Part shown: positions 34,614 to 43,887 of the stretch, one piece after another
How the letters are laid out: the number at the start of each line of letters is the position of its first letter
Position numbering within the stretch: position 1 is the first letter of the stretch
Source: Flavobacterium sp. IB48
GTDB lineage: Bacteria > Bacteroidota > Bacteroidia > Flavobacteriales > Flavobacteriaceae
Length of the DNA: 64,000 nucleotides
NCBI RefSeq assembly: GCF_016405855.1
Contig: NZ_JAEFCA010000004.1
Span: 468,075-532,074 of the forward strand
Direction: 5' to 3'
Program-made: the position numbers and the translations under genes
The notes under the pieces: model-generated
Seen by the model: the letters and a program-made list of their open reading frames with translations, nothing else
What the model was told of the DNA's origin: nothing
The model's database searches: none

Positions 34614-35681
34614 TTACTTTGTTGTTAACAAAAACGTTATAGTATCGACATTATCTGCGTAATCCCACAATTGCGGTTTTTGCGTTTCGCCAAATGCAAT
34701 ACTATTTGTAGTTAAATTACTGCTAACAATGCATTGAATTTGATCTGTGTCTTCCTGAAGGCGTTTTTCTAGATCTTCAAGGTTTTCGTAGTATTCATAA
34801 AAAACACTAGAAATAGGCGAAGCGTAGCTTGAATCTTCTTTTAAAGTCAAGAATCCGTTGTCTAGTAATTTGAAATTACTCATTAAAAATACAGCTTTGT
34901 TATAATCATAATTATTAGCGTATTTTTCATAGTGAATAACATCTTGATATTTGAACATAGCTTGGAAAAAAGCATCAAAAGTATAGCCTTTTGGAATAAA
35001 AAGCTTGGATACATTTCGACATCCTAAACCAAAATATCTAAAAATATCTTCGCCCAATGCTTCTAAATCTTCGTTAGTTTCTTTTCCAGTTAAAATCGCT
35101 GCCGAATTTCTGTTTTTACGAATGATTGAAGGTTTGTCTTTAAAATAATATTCAAAATAACGAGAAGTATTGTTGCTTCCTGTAGCGATTACAGCGTCGA
35201 AGTTTTCTAGTTTTCCTTCTACGAAAGTGATTTTGTTTTTGAAATTTTCATCAACAGCAATTAAATATTTAGCTAAAAATGGTAATAAATGCTGGTCGTT
35301 TGAAGAAGTTTTGATTAAAGCTGTGTTGCCTGTAATTAAAACCGATAAGAAATCATGAAAACCTACTAAGGGAATATTTCCTGCTAAAATCAAAGCAATA
35401 GTTTTTGGATTCTCATTATTTTCTTCAATTTTATAAACAGAAAGCCATTTGTCAATATTTTCTTTTGTCAAAGCTTCAGCCCAAGATTGTATAGAGAAAT
35501 AAACCTGTTCAGGAGTATACCATCCATTATGAGATTGCGATAAATGAATCAGGTTATTGAAATCATCAAAAAAGAGATCATTATATAAGACGTCAGATTT
35601 TTGCGCAGAAGCGCCTTCAGAAAACTGACTTAAAAATTTTCCTAATTCAACAAAAACACTTTTTTTTGTTTCTAATGTCAT
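34614..35681 (-). CDS. LuxC-like acyl-CoA reductase
   Basis: A 355-residue member of the acyl-CoA reductase (LuxC) family, which uses NADPH to turn acyl-CoA into aldehyde. Visible elements are the nucleotide-binding-like LILAGNIPLVGFHDFLSVLI, the EGKLENFDAVIATGSNN region and a likely catalytic Cys in FRYFGLGCRNVSKLFIP. No luxD/E or luciferase genes are nearby. Across Bacteroidota this gene tends to sit beside serC and a dicluster ferredoxin, as here, but the physiological substrate is not settled. Promoter: see 35720-35752. Confidence 0.85.
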   Translation of the reverse strand: MTLETKKSVFVELGKFLSQFSEGASAQKSDVLYNDLFFDDFNNLIHLSQSHNGWYTPEQVYFSIQSWAEALTKENIDKWLSVYKIEENNENPKTIALILAGNIPLVGFHDFLSVLITGNTALIKTSSNDQHLLPFLAKYLIAVDENFKNKITFVEGKLENFDAVIATGSNNTSRYFEYYFKDKPSIIRKNRNSAAILTGKETNEDLEALGEDIFRYFGLGCRNVSKLFIPKGYTFDAFFQAMFKYQDVIHYEKYANNYDYNKAVFLMSNFKLLDNGFLTLKEDSSYASPISSVFYEYYENLEDLEKRLQEDTDQIQCIVSSNLTTNSIAFGETQKPQLWDYADNVDTITFLLTTK

Positions 35682-35719
35682 AATGTTTGTTTATGAATTG
35701 TTTTGATTGTAATTTTGCA

Positions 35720-35752
35720 CAAAAATAAGCATAATTAAGTCGAAAGTCAAAA
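35720..35752 (-). promoter_or_regulatory. Promoter of the acyl-CoA reductase gene
   Basis: On the minus strand: TTTTG (35752-35748), 20-nt spacer, TATTTTTG (35727-35720), a full match to TTG / TAnnTTTG. The leader to the start at 35681 would be about 32 nt. Confidence 0.6.
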
Positions 35753-35841
35753 GTCATCAAGTCAAAAGCAAAGAATGTCTTTTGTGTACTTTTTTCGGAC
35801 GATGAGACTATACGACTTTTAACTTTAAGAAAAATAAAAAG

Positions 35842-36192
35842 ATGGCAATTATTATAACTGACGAATGCATCAATTGCGGGGCTTGCGAACCAGAGTGCCC
35901 AAATACAGCAATATATGAAGGAGCAGATGATTGGAGATATAAAGACGGAACTAGTCTTTCTGGAAAAATTGTTTTACCTGACGGAACTGAAGTAGACGCT
36001 GATGATGCGCAAACTCCAATTTCTGATGAAATCTATTATATTGTACCTGGAAAATGTACAGAATGTAAAGGTTTTCATGATGAACCGCAGTGTGCTGCTG
36101 TTTGTCCTGTTGACTGTTGTGTACCTGATGACAATCACGTTGAGGACGAAGAAACTCTATTAGAAAGACAAGCTTTCTTACATAACGAGTAA
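35842..36192 (+). CDS. 2[4Fe-4S] dicluster ferredoxin
   Basis: A 116-residue ferredoxin of the Alvin-like type. The first cluster motif is CINCGACEPECP (residues about 9-20), and the second is C-x2-C-x8-C-x3-C in CTECKGFHDEPQCAAVCP followed by DCC. The eight-residue spacing in the second motif is typical of this ferredoxin subfamily and lowers one cluster's potential. A central acidic insertion (about 30-60) is also present. It is divergent from the acyl-CoA reductase gene and a plausible electron donor to it, which is inference from position only. Confidence 0.92.
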   Translation: MAIIITDECINCGACEPECPNTAIYEGADDWRYKDGTSLSGKIVLPDGTEVDADDAQTPISDEIYYIVPGKCTECKGFHDEPQCAAVCPVDCCVPDDNHVEDEETLLERQAFLHNE

Positions 36193-36216
36193 GAATAATT
36201 GTTTGATAAATTATAG

Positions 36217-36248
36217 AATCCTGAGTTGAAAAACTCAGGATTTTTTTT
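36217..36248 (+). terminator. Terminator of the ferredoxin gene
   Basis: AATCCTGAGTT / AACTCAGGATT with a GAAA tetraloop and a run of T. Confidence 0.92.
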
Positions 36249-36312
36249 ATCCTGATTTCAGGTATTTTTAAAAGTTAGTTTTTTGATAGTTAATGTTTTA
36301 AATTTTTGAGTG

Positions 36313-36343
36313 TTGATTTATTGTTAAAAAATTAATACTTTAG
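36313..36343 (+). promoter_or_regulatory. Candidate promoter of the gene at 36358
   Basis: TTG (36313-36315), 20-nt spacer, TACTTTAG (36336-36343), one mismatch from TAnnTTTG. The leader would be very short. Confidence 0.35.
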
Positions 36344-36357
36344 TTGAAAAAATAACA

Positions 36358-37527
36358 ATGCCTATGAAGAAAATGCTACTTTTATTTGTTGTTTTATTTA
36401 ACTATGTAAGTGTTTTGGCGCAAAACGAAGAGTATTCTATTATTGTTAAGGATATAGAGACTATTGAGCCAATACAAAATGCTACAGTTAAAATAATGAA
36501 AACCCAGCAGATTTTATTGAGCAATGAAGAAGGAAAAGTTACTTTTATGCTGACTGGTGGATCTAATGTTCAGGTTTCTGAAACTAATTACGAAGATTTG
36601 ACCGTACGCTGGACTTCTTTAAATGGAGATCAAAAATTTGTTGTTTATTTAAAGAGTAAAAACAATAAATTAGATGAAGTAGTTTTATCTAAAGAATCTC
36701 CAGAAAAAATACTGCAGAAATTGGTTGACAATTCTACAAAGAAAATTAGTATATCCCATAGACAGAAAGTATATGTAAGAGAGTTTTTTATGCTCGACAA
36801 TCAGTATACGTATTATAATGATGGATTGGTAAATTTTCAATTTGATAAAAATAATAATGCAACTACTTTATTGGTTGAACAAAATCGTTCGTACGGATTA
36901 CTAGAAGAAGATGTAAGTGCTGATTTGAAAGGGTATAATTTGAATAATATAATGGAGAATTACTCAAATTTCAAATACTTAGAGCCATTATTAGATCCAA
37001 AAGCCAAAAAGGAATATGATTTTACAACCAAAGGACATTCAAAAAACAAAGATTACTACGTAATGTCAGTTGTTCCTTTGGATAAAGCCAAAGAAGCGAT
37101 TGATAATTTTGAAATTATTTACGATCCTGAGAAAAAAATTATAGTAGAATTTACCATTTCGGTTACGCCTACAAGTCTCGATAAAGTGGTTGAAAAGACA
37201 AAAGAGGGTGATAAGAACATTACAAAATCGTTTGTTAAAGTAAACTACAGATGGGACGGAAATGATTATTATTTATTGAGTTCTAATGAAGAAATTGGCT
37301 ATAATGTTGTTCTAAAAGATAAAACTAAAAATGTGCAAGTAAGAAATAGTTTTATCACAACAGGTTTCAATAAACAAAATTTCACCTATAATGAAAGTGA
37401 TGTTTTCAAGGAAAAATCGCTCTTTAATAAGAAAAATAAAATCTTGACTAATTATTGGGATATTTCGGGATTTACGGCAACAGATCAAGAAAAGGCAATT
37501 ATTGCATCGTTAGAGTTTAAATTGTAA
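36358..37527 (+). CDS. Exported protein with carboxypeptidase-regulatory-like domain
   Basis: A 389-residue secreted protein. The signal peptide ends SVLAQ; the ATG at 36364 two codons on is an equally good start. Residues about 25-105 form a CarboxypepD_reg-like beta sandwich (IVKDIETIEPIQNATVKIMK to LDEVVLSKE), the same type found at the N-terminus of TonB receptors. The rest (about 110-389) is a beta-rich domain with no motif I recognise; there is no TonB plug or barrel. Probably a periplasmic or surface protein of a Bacteroidota-specific type. Single gene flanked by terminators. Confidence 0.8.
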   Translation: MPMKKMLLLFVVLFNYVSVLAQNEEYSIIVKDIETIEPIQNATVKIMKTQQILLSNEEGKVTFMLTGGSNVQVSETNYEDLTVRWTSLNGDQKFVVYLKSKNNKLDEVVLSKESPEKILQKLVDNSTKKISISHRQKVYVREFFMLDNQYTYYNDGLVNFQFDKNNNATTLLVEQNRSYGLLEEDVSADLKGYNLNNIMENYSNFKYLEPLLDPKAKKEYDFTTKGHSKNKDYYVMSVVPLDKAKEAIDNFEIIYDPEKKIIVEFTISVTPTSLDKVVEKTKEGDKNITKSFVKVNYRWDGNDYYLLSSNEEIGYNVVLKDKTKNVQVRNSFITTGFNKQNFTYNESDVFKEKSLFNKKNKILTNYWDISGFTATDQEKAIIASLEFKL

Positions 37528-37546
37528 TTAATAAATAGAAAGAAGA

Positions 37547-37577
37547 AATCCTGGGCTTTATTGTTCAGGATTTTTTT
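37547..37577 (+). terminator. Terminator after 36358-37527
   Basis: AATCCTG / CAGGATT stem with a 12-nt loop and six T residues. Confidence 0.75.
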
Positions 37578-37694
37578 ATTGAAAAAAGAAAAATTTTAAA
37601 AGAAAAGTAGAATAATAAACCTGAGAAGTAAAAAGAACTGTTTCTTAAATTTTATTAATACAAATATTTAATTCGCGAAAGAGTTATTAAATCT

Positions 37695-37702
37695 TATATT
37701 TG
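37695..37702 (+). promoter_or_regulatory. Candidate -7 element of ychF
   Basis: TATATTTG, a full match to TAnnTTTG, followed by C as often seen in Flavobacterium promoters; start expected near 37709 and a leader of about 94 nt. No clear TTG element upstream. Confidence 0.4.
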
Positions 37703-37802
37703 CAAAATTTTAATGCCCAAAAAGAGCATTTTATCAATTTTTTAAAAAGCATAACAGGTCTAAGAAATTAAAGACCGATTAAAATAATATAGAAACAAAC
37801 AG

Positions 37803-38897
37803 ATGAAAGCAGGAATTGTAGGATTGCCAAATGTTGGAAAATCAACATTATTTAATTGTTTATCTAATGCAAAAGCGCAAAGTGCTAACTTTCCGTTTTG
37901 TACAATCGAACCTAATATTGGTGTTGTAAACGTTCCAGATCCAAGAATTAATAAATTGGAAGAATTGGTTAAACCAGAGCGCGTTCAAATGGCAACGGTA
38001 GATATCGTAGATATTGCAGGTTTGGTAAAAGGAGCAAGTAAAGGTGAAGGTCTTGGAAACCAGTTTTTAGGAAACATTAGAGAGTGTAATGCTATTATTC
38101 ACGTTTTACGTTGTTTTGATAATGATAATATTGTGCACGTTGACGGAAACGTAAATCCAATTCGTGACAAAGAAACTATCGACATCGAATTGCAGTTAAA
38201 AGACTTAGAAACTGTTGAAAAACGTTTAGAAAAAGTAAAACGTGCTGCAAAAACCGGAAATAAAGAAGCTCAGGCAGAAGAAGCTTTATTAAACAGAATT
38301 AGAGAAGCTCTTTTACAGGCAAAATCTGCAAGAACAATTATTCCTCAAAACAATGATGAAGAAGTTTTGATGGAAGCTTTTCAATTAATTACAGCAAAAC
38401 CAGTTTTATATGTTTGTAACGTTGACGAAAGTTCAGCAGTAAACGGAAACAAATATGTTGATCAAGTTCGTGAATTAGTAAAAGACGAAGAAGCTGAAGT
38501 TATTGTACTTTCTGTAGGTGCAGAGGCAGATATCACAGAATTAGAAAGCTACGAAGAGCGTCAGGTTTTCTTAGAAGATATGGGATTAGAAGAGCCAGGA
38601 GCATCAGTTTTAATTCGTGCGGCTTACAAATTGTTAAAACAGCAAACTTATTTTACAGCTGGTGTGAAAGAAGTTCGCGCTTGGACAATCAACATTGGAG
38701 CAACTGCGCCACAAGCAGCAGGAGTTATTCATACAGATTTTGAAAAAGGATTTATTCGTGCAGAAGTAATTTCATATGACGATTACGTTCATTATGGTTC
38801 TGAGGCAAAAGCAAAAGAAGCTGGAAAATTCAGAGTTGAAGGAAAAGAATATATCGTGAAAGATGGTGATGTAATGCATTTCCGTTTTAACGTTTAG
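37803..38897 (+). CDS. ychF: Redox-regulated ATPase YchF
   Basis: A 364-residue Obg-family P-loop ATPase linked to translation and oxidative stress. The P-loop GLPNVGKST is at residues 6-14, switch region DIAGLVKGASKGEGLGNQFL follows, and the C-terminal TGS domain (about 280-364) ends KEYIVKDGDVMHFRFNV. Length and motifs match YchF/OLA1. Transcribed alone with a terminator after it. Confidence 0.97.
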   Translation: MKAGIVGLPNVGKSTLFNCLSNAKAQSANFPFCTIEPNIGVVNVPDPRINKLEELVKPERVQMATVDIVDIAGLVKGASKGEGLGNQFLGNIRECNAIIHVLRCFDNDNIVHVDGNVNPIRDKETIDIELQLKDLETVEKRLEKVKRAAKTGNKEAQAEEALLNRIREALLQAKSARTIIPQNNDEEVLMEAFQLITAKPVLYVCNVDESSAVNGNKYVDQVRELVKDEEAEVIVLSVGAEADITELESYEERQVFLEDMGLEEPGASVLIRAAYKLLKQQTYFTAGVKEVRAWTINIGATAPQAAGVIHTDFEKGFIRAEVISYDDYVHYGSEAKAKEAGKFRVEGKEYIVKDGDVMHFRFNV

Positions 38898-38947
38898 TCT
38901 TTTTTAGAGGAAAAAAGAAAGAACAAAGAACAAAGAGAATAGACTAA

Positions 38948-38976
38948 ACTGCTGGAGAAATTCAGCAGTTTTTTTA
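38948..38976 (+). terminator. Terminator of ychF
   Basis: AACTGCTG...CAGCAGTT hairpin with a 10-nt interior loop and T7. Confidence 0.85.
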
Positions 38977-39010
38977 TGTTTAAAATGAAAATTAAATCCG
39001 TTTAAATCCG

Positions 39011-39026
39011 CGCTTTCGCGAAAGCG
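39011..39026. repeat. 16-bp perfect palindrome CGCTTTCGCGAAAGCG
   Basis: A self-complementary 16-mer in the ychF to 39131 gap. The 12-bp core CTTTCGCGAAAG occurs again at about 28582-28593 inside the TIGR02757 gene. Confidence 0.85.
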
Positions 39027-39130
39027 AATCTGTAAAATCCGCGTCCCATTTTAGCAACTGAAAAATTTTTGGCTCAAAAATTGGTTACAGAAAAAATAAC
39101 CAATTACTAATCTAAAATCAACCAATCAAA

Positions 39131-39808
39131 ATGCTAAAAAAAACATTCAAAATTCTAGGCTGGACACTTTTCGGAATCTTTAGTTTTCTTGCTTTGTACA
39201 TTTCTTCTGTTTTAATTATTTCAAAAATTACAGTCAATTCAGATATTGCAAAAGTCGAAGAGCAAGATGCCGTTCCCATTTACATTCTTTCTAATGGAGT
39301 TCATACTGATATTGTTGTTCCTATAAAAAATGAAATCAAAGACTGGCGAAACGAAATTCAATTCAATCAAACCCAATCAAAAGATTCGTTAATGAATTAT
39401 ATTGCTTTTGGTTGGGGAGACAAAGGATTTTATCTTGAAACACCAGAATGGTCAGATTTAAAAGCAAGCACAGCCTTTAAAGCCGCTTTCGGGATTAGTT
39501 CATCTGCTGTACATGCTACATTTTTCAAGCAATTAAGAGAAGGAGATGACTGCAAACGCATTTTGATTTCAAAAGAAAATTATCAAAAATTAGTCAATTA
39601 TATTTCAAACAGTTTTAGTGATTCAGTTCATCCACAATGGATTGAAGGGCATAGTTACGGAAGAAAAGATGCTTTCTATGAAGCCAAAGGAAGTTACAGC
39701 CTTTTTTATACTTGCAATACTTGGGCCAATAATGCCCTAAAAGCAGCCAATCAAAAAGCGAGTTTATGGACTGTTTATGATAAAGGGATTTTTTGTCATT
39801 ATAAATAA
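39131..39808 (+). CDS. TIGR02117/DUF2459 family protein
   Basis: A 225-residue membrane-anchored protein: one N-terminal helix (about 9-32) and a periplasmic domain. The family signature is YILSNGVHTDIVVPIKNE followed by YIAFGWGDKGFYLETPEWSD and the end FYTCNTWANNALKAA. A Cys and His in these segments suggest a NlpC/P60-like or related thiol fold, though the family has no proven enzyme activity. Not part of an obvious operon. Confidence 0.88.
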   Translation: MLKKTFKILGWTLFGIFSFLALYISSVLIISKITVNSDIAKVEEQDAVPIYILSNGVHTDIVVPIKNEIKDWRNEIQFNQTQSKDSLMNYIAFGWGDKGFYLETPEWSDLKASTAFKAAFGISSSAVHATFFKQLREGDDCKRILISKENYQKLVNYISNSFSDSVHPQWIEGHSYGRKDAFYEAKGSYSLFYTCNTWANNALKAANQKASLWTVYDKGIFCHYK

Positions 39809-39936
39809 TAGATAAAAAAATATTCCGTTATGAATATTTCGTAGGTAGTGGGAAAAATGTAAAACTCAACGAAAATCCAAGAAGTAAGGAATTTTCATTA
39901 TTGCTTAAATTTGAGTGAATATCAAAAAATCAGCAA

Positions 39937-40851
39937 ATGAAAAATCATAATATCTTTTCGAAAACTTGGTATTTATTAAAAACAACATTTTTAGAATTTA
40001 ACGATGACAATGCGATAAAGTTAAGCGCAGCGTTATCTTATTATACCATTTTTGCTTTGCCTCCTTTGTTGATTATTATAATTACCATTTGTGGCTTCTT
40101 TTTTGGGGAAGAGGCAGTCACAGGACAATTATATGGTCAGATAAATCGATTGGTCGGGAATAATGCTGCTGTACAGATTCAGGAGGCAATCAAAAATGTT
40201 CAATTATCAGACAGTAATGTCTTTGTAACCGTATTTGGAGTTGTGATGCTATTAGTTGGTGCATCAGGAGTCTTTGCTGAAATTCAGAGTTCGATCAACT
40301 ACATTTGGGGGCTTCGTGCAAAACCAAATAAAGGCTTGAAAAAATTTATACAAAACAGATTGATGTCATTTTCGATGATCGTTTCTGTTGGATTTTTAAT
40401 GTTGGTCAGTTTAATGCTCAATGCTACACTCGACGTTTTAAATGCCCGTTTAAAACTTTATTTTCCAGACACAACAATATATCTTTTTTATGTTGTGAAT
40501 CTAGTGATTGTTTTTGCCAGTATTACATTGCTTTTTGCAATTATATTCCGAACTTTACCAGATGGAGTGATTAAGTGGAAAGATGCTTTTATAGGGGCCT
40601 CTTGCACTGCAATTTTGTTCATGATAGGTAAATTTGCCATAGGAGTTTACTTAGGAAACTCAACAGTTGCAAGTGTTTACGGCGCAGCGGGTTCTGTAAT
40701 TATAATTTTGGTTTGGGTATATTATTCGGCTATTATTTTATATTTTGGAGCAGAATTTACAAAAGTTTATGCCAAAGCTTTCGGTGGAAGTATTTCGCCA
40801 AATGATTATTCTGTAGAAATACAAAAAGAGATTTTTGAAATAGAAAATTAA
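39937..40851 (+). CDS. YihY/BrkB family inner-membrane protein
   Basis: A 304-residue membrane protein of the YihY/virulence-factor-BrkB family with about six helices (near 38-62, 95-120, 143-165, 185-208, 220-240 and 250-272). Family marks are DDNAIKLSAALSYYTIFALP and YGAAGSVIIILVWVYYSAII. Once annotated as RNase BN in error; the family is of unknown function, probably transport. A TAAATTTG -7-like element lies at 39906-39913. Confidence 0.93.
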   Translation: MKNHNIFSKTWYLLKTTFLEFNDDNAIKLSAALSYYTIFALPPLLIIIITICGFFFGEEAVTGQLYGQINRLVGNNAAVQIQEAIKNVQLSDSNVFVTVFGVVMLLVGASGVFAEIQSSINYIWGLRAKPNKGLKKFIQNRLMSFSMIVSVGFLMLVSLMLNATLDVLNARLKLYFPDTTIYLFYVVNLVIVFASITLLFAIIFRTLPDGVIKWKDAFIGASCTAILFMIGKFAIGVYLGNSTVASVYGAAGSVIIILVWVYYSAIILYFGAEFTKVYAKAFGGSISPNDYSVEIQKEIFEIEN

Positions 40852-40969
40852 TATTAGACCATATAAGTAATATAAGAAAATTTAAGTTTGGCTTCTTTAA
40901 ATTAAAAGACAAAGTTTTTTAAATGAACTTATATTACTTATGTGGTTGAAAAAAACAAATACCACAAAT

Positions 40970-41494
40970 ATGAAAATAATAGCCTTTGGAGGAAGTAACA
41001 GTAAGCACTCAATCAATAAACGTTTAGCTACTTATGCATCAAGTTTATTTGAAAATGCAGACGTTGAAGTTTTAGATTTGAATGATTTTGCAATGCCAGT
41101 TTTTAGTGTTGATCTTGAAAAAGAAGTTGGTCAGCATAAAGTTGCACAAGCATTCTTAAACAAATTGAAAGAAGCTGATATTTTAGTAGTTTCAATGGCA
41201 GAAAATAACGGAAATTATTCTGTTGCTTTCAAAAATGTTTTCGATTGGAGTTCAAGAATCGAAAAAGATGTTTTTCAGCATAAACCAATGTTATTATTGG
41301 CAACTTCTCCAGGCGGTAGAGGAGGCGCATCTGTTTTAGGAATTGCACAGAATCTCTTTCCTCGTTATGGAGCAGAAATTAAAGGAAGTTTCTCATTGCC
41401 AGCATTTGGCTCGAATTTTGATTTACAAGAAAATAAAATCTCTAATCCAGAATTGGATCAGGAATTGAAAGATATTATTAAATCAAATTTTTAA
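40970..41494 (+). CDS. NADPH-dependent FMN reductase-like protein
   Basis: A 174-residue flavodoxin-like oxidoreductase. I start at the ATG at 40970 (MKIIAFGGSNSKHSINKRL); the upstream in-frame ATG would add ten residues before the first beta strand. The phosphate-binding loop GGSNSKHSINK and the flavin segment MAENNGNYSVAFKNVFDW are visible. Quinone or azo reduction is possible by family. Its stop codon directly abuts the ATG of the next gene, so the two are probably translated together. Confidence 0.9.
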   Translation: MKIIAFGGSNSKHSINKRLATYASSLFENADVEVLDLNDFAMPVFSVDLEKEVGQHKVAQAFLNKLKEADILVVSMAENNGNYSVAFKNVFDWSSRIEKDVFQHKPMLLLATSPGGRGGASVLGIAQNLFPRYGAEIKGSFSLPAFGSNFDLQENKISNPELDQELKDIIKSNF

Positions 41495-42469
41495 ATGCCA
41501 CAAAAAAAGATTGCCCTTATTTTCCTTTTATTAAATAGTATTTTTATCAATTTTGCTTTTTCTCAGAAGATTAGCGAAGTTGATAAAATAGTTGCAAAAT
41601 ACCCAAAAAGCTTTGATAGCACAGAGAAATTAGCTGACAAAATCGAAAAAGATTTTGATTCGGATTATGATCGTGCGCGTGCTATTTACAGCTGGATTGC
41701 TTTCAATATAAGATATGATTACAATGCGTATTTGAATCCTCCAAGAGTGCAAGGTTTCAGTTATTCTTCAGAAGCCGAAAAACAGCGAAAAATAAAACAA
41801 CTGAATGATAATCTAATTCAGAAAGCTTTTAAATCTAAAAAAGCAGTTTGTGAAGGTTTTACAGCTTTGTATCAGCATTTAGCAGAGCTTGTAAACTTGA
41901 AATGCGAAATAATTCGAGGCGATTCAAAAACAAATTTGAGAGATATTGGCCGTAAAGCGACTTCATCAAACCACGCCTGGAATGTTGTTTTAATTGATAA
42001 AAAATGGCGTCTTGTAGATGTTACTTGGGGACAAGGATATTATGATACCAGTAAAGGAAGGATGGTTAACGATTTTAATCCCGTATATTTTGATACTAAT
42101 CCCGAGTATTTCTTTGCAAAGCATTATCCAGATTCGGGAACTTTTCTTGGAGACAGAATCAGTAAAAGTGATTTCTTAGATGGACCTTTAATTTATAATA
42201 AAACCATAGAAAACGATTATAAAATAAAAACTCCAAATTTGGGAATAATCGAAGCTAAGAATGGCGATAAAATCACGGTCGAGATTAAAAATGTTTCCAA
42301 ATCAAGCCAGGTTTTTTATTTAAACAGAAAGAATCAGCCAGTTAAAGTTCTTAATCCGAAAGAAAAGCGCGGAAGTTTAGAATTTCAAATTCTAATTGAT
42401 AAAAATATCGGAGATTACATCACGATTTTTATAGACACAGAAAGCATTGTTTCTTTTAAAATTGTTTAG
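41495..42469 (+). CDS. Exported transglutaminase-like protein
   Basis: A 324-residue protein with a signal peptide (about 1-23) and a transglutaminase-like cysteine protease domain. The triad is visible as Cys119 (AVCEGFTALY), His160 (SNHAWNVV) and Asp175 (RLVDVTWG). The C-terminal ~90 residues form a beta domain. Such proteins are usually periplasmic peptidases; the substrate is unknown. It starts immediately after the TAA of the oxidoreductase gene (0-nt spacing). Confidence 0.9.
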   Translation: MPQKKIALIFLLLNSIFINFAFSQKISEVDKIVAKYPKSFDSTEKLADKIEKDFDSDYDRARAIYSWIAFNIRYDYNAYLNPPRVQGFSYSSEAEKQRKIKQLNDNLIQKAFKSKKAVCEGFTALYQHLAELVNLKCEIIRGDSKTNLRDIGRKATSSNHAWNVVLIDKKWRLVDVTWGQGYYDTSKGRMVNDFNPVYFDTNPEYFFAKHYPDSGTFLGDRISKSDFLDGPLIYNKTIENDYKIKTPNLGIIEAKNGDKITVEIKNVSKSSQVFYLNRKNQPVKVLNPKEKRGSLEFQILIDKNIGDYITIFIDTESIVSFKIV

Positions 42470-42492
42470 TAGAAATTAAGAAATCTACAATT

Positions 42493-42522
42493 TTTGTGTT
42501 TTCTGAAATTAGCGTATCTTAG
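42493..42522 (+). promoter_or_regulatory. Candidate promoter of pncB
   Basis: TTTG (42493-42496), 18-nt spacer, TATCTTAG (42515-42522), one mismatch from TAnnTTTG; leader about 20 nt. Confidence 0.45.
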
Positions 42523-42548
42523 CAAGGAATGAAAAGAACTTGAGTGCT

Positions 42549-43724
42549 ATGGAAAATACTTTTTTGAAATCAATTTTAGACAATGATTTCTATAAATTTA
42601 CAATGCAGCATGCTGTAATTAAACTTTTTCCAAAAGCAAAAGTTCGTTATGGATTTATAAATCGAGGTAAACATGTCTTCCCAGAAGGATTTGCAGATTT
42701 ACTTCGAAAATCTGTTGATGCATTATCTGAGCTTCGTTTAACAAAAGAAGAGAAGAACTATTTAGCTCATTATTGTCCTTATCTAGATCCAACTTATTTA
42801 GATTTTCTGCAAGGATATAGTTTTGATCCGTCTGAGGTTCAGATTAGTCAAGAAGGTTCAGAAATTGCAGTAACAGTAGAAGGTTATTGGTATAGAACTA
42901 TTTTGTGGGAAGTTCCGTTAATGGCACTTATTTCAGAGCTTTTTTATAAATCAAATCATTTAATTCGTTTAAATGATGAAGCCATAAAAGAACTGACGAA
43001 AGAAAAAATTGACAATTATAATAAATTAGGAGTTTCAATTTTAGAATTTGGAACAAGAAGACGCCACTCTTACGAAGTTCATGATTTGGTAAACGAAACT
43101 TTAAGAACCTACGGAGGAAACAGCTTTATTGGAACCAGTAATGTGCATTTTGCAATGGTTAACAACAGAAGACCTTTGGGAACGCATGCTCACGAGTGGT
43201 TTATGTTTCATGCGGCGCAATATGGTTTTCAGGTGGCAAATTTTATAAGTCTCGAAAACTGGACAAAAGTTTATGGCGGTGATCTCGGAATCGCTTTAAC
43301 AGATACTTATACGACAGAAATATTCTTCAATCAATTTGATAAAAAATATTCTAAACTTTTTGACGGTGTTAGACATGACAGTGGCGATCCAATTGAGTTT
43401 GCTCAAAAAGTGATTGCCCACTATAATAAAATGGGAATCGACCCAAAATCAAAAGTTATTGTTTTTTCAGATTCTTTAAATTACGATAAGGTAAAAAAGA
43501 TTGTCGATTTCTGTCAGGACAAAATAAAAATGTCTTTCGGAATCGGAACAAATTTCACTAACGATGTTGGACTTCCGGCTATGAATATGGTTATAAAACT
43601 AACCGATACAAAGCCCGATAATGTACATTGGCAAGGAGTGGTCAAACTTTCAGACGAAAAGAACAAAAATACAGGAACGCCCGAAATGATTACATTGGCA
43701 AAAGAAGTACTCGGAATCAAATAG
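42549..43724 (+). CDS. pncB: Nicotinate phosphoribosyltransferase
   Basis: A 391-residue NAPRTase for NAD salvage (nicotinate plus PRPP to nicotinate mononucleotide, ATP-driven). I start at the ATG at 42549; the TTG three codons earlier is less likely. Conserved segments are LDNDFYKFTMQHAV, LEFGTRRRHS, the catalytic-loop region THAHEWFM and VRHDSGDP near the PRPP site. Full length for the PncB class. It lies between the transglutaminase gene and parE as a single unit. Confidence 0.95.
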   Translation: MENTFLKSILDNDFYKFTMQHAVIKLFPKAKVRYGFINRGKHVFPEGFADLLRKSVDALSELRLTKEEKNYLAHYCPYLDPTYLDFLQGYSFDPSEVQISQEGSEIAVTVEGYWYRTILWEVPLMALISELFYKSNHLIRLNDEAIKELTKEKIDNYNKLGVSILEFGTRRRHSYEVHDLVNETLRTYGGNSFIGTSNVHFAMVNNRRPLGTHAHEWFMFHAAQYGFQVANFISLENWTKVYGGDLGIALTDTYTTEIFFNQFDKKYSKLFDGVRHDSGDPIEFAQKVIAHYNKMGIDPKSKVIVFSDSLNYDKVKKIVDFCQDKIKMSFGIGTNFTNDVGLPAMNMVIKLTDTKPDNVHWQGVVKLSDEKNKNTGTPEMITLAKEVLGIK

Positions 43725-43887
43725 TATTTTTTTTGCTGAAAAAGCAGTTTTTTATAATTTTAATGTCCATTTTATTTTAAAATCAATTTAAATAGATTTT
43801 GAACTGTTATTATTCATAACAAAAAAGAAATACGCTTTCATTTTTTGTTGATAAATGGTAAATTAGCCAAAAATCCTAAATTCATTT

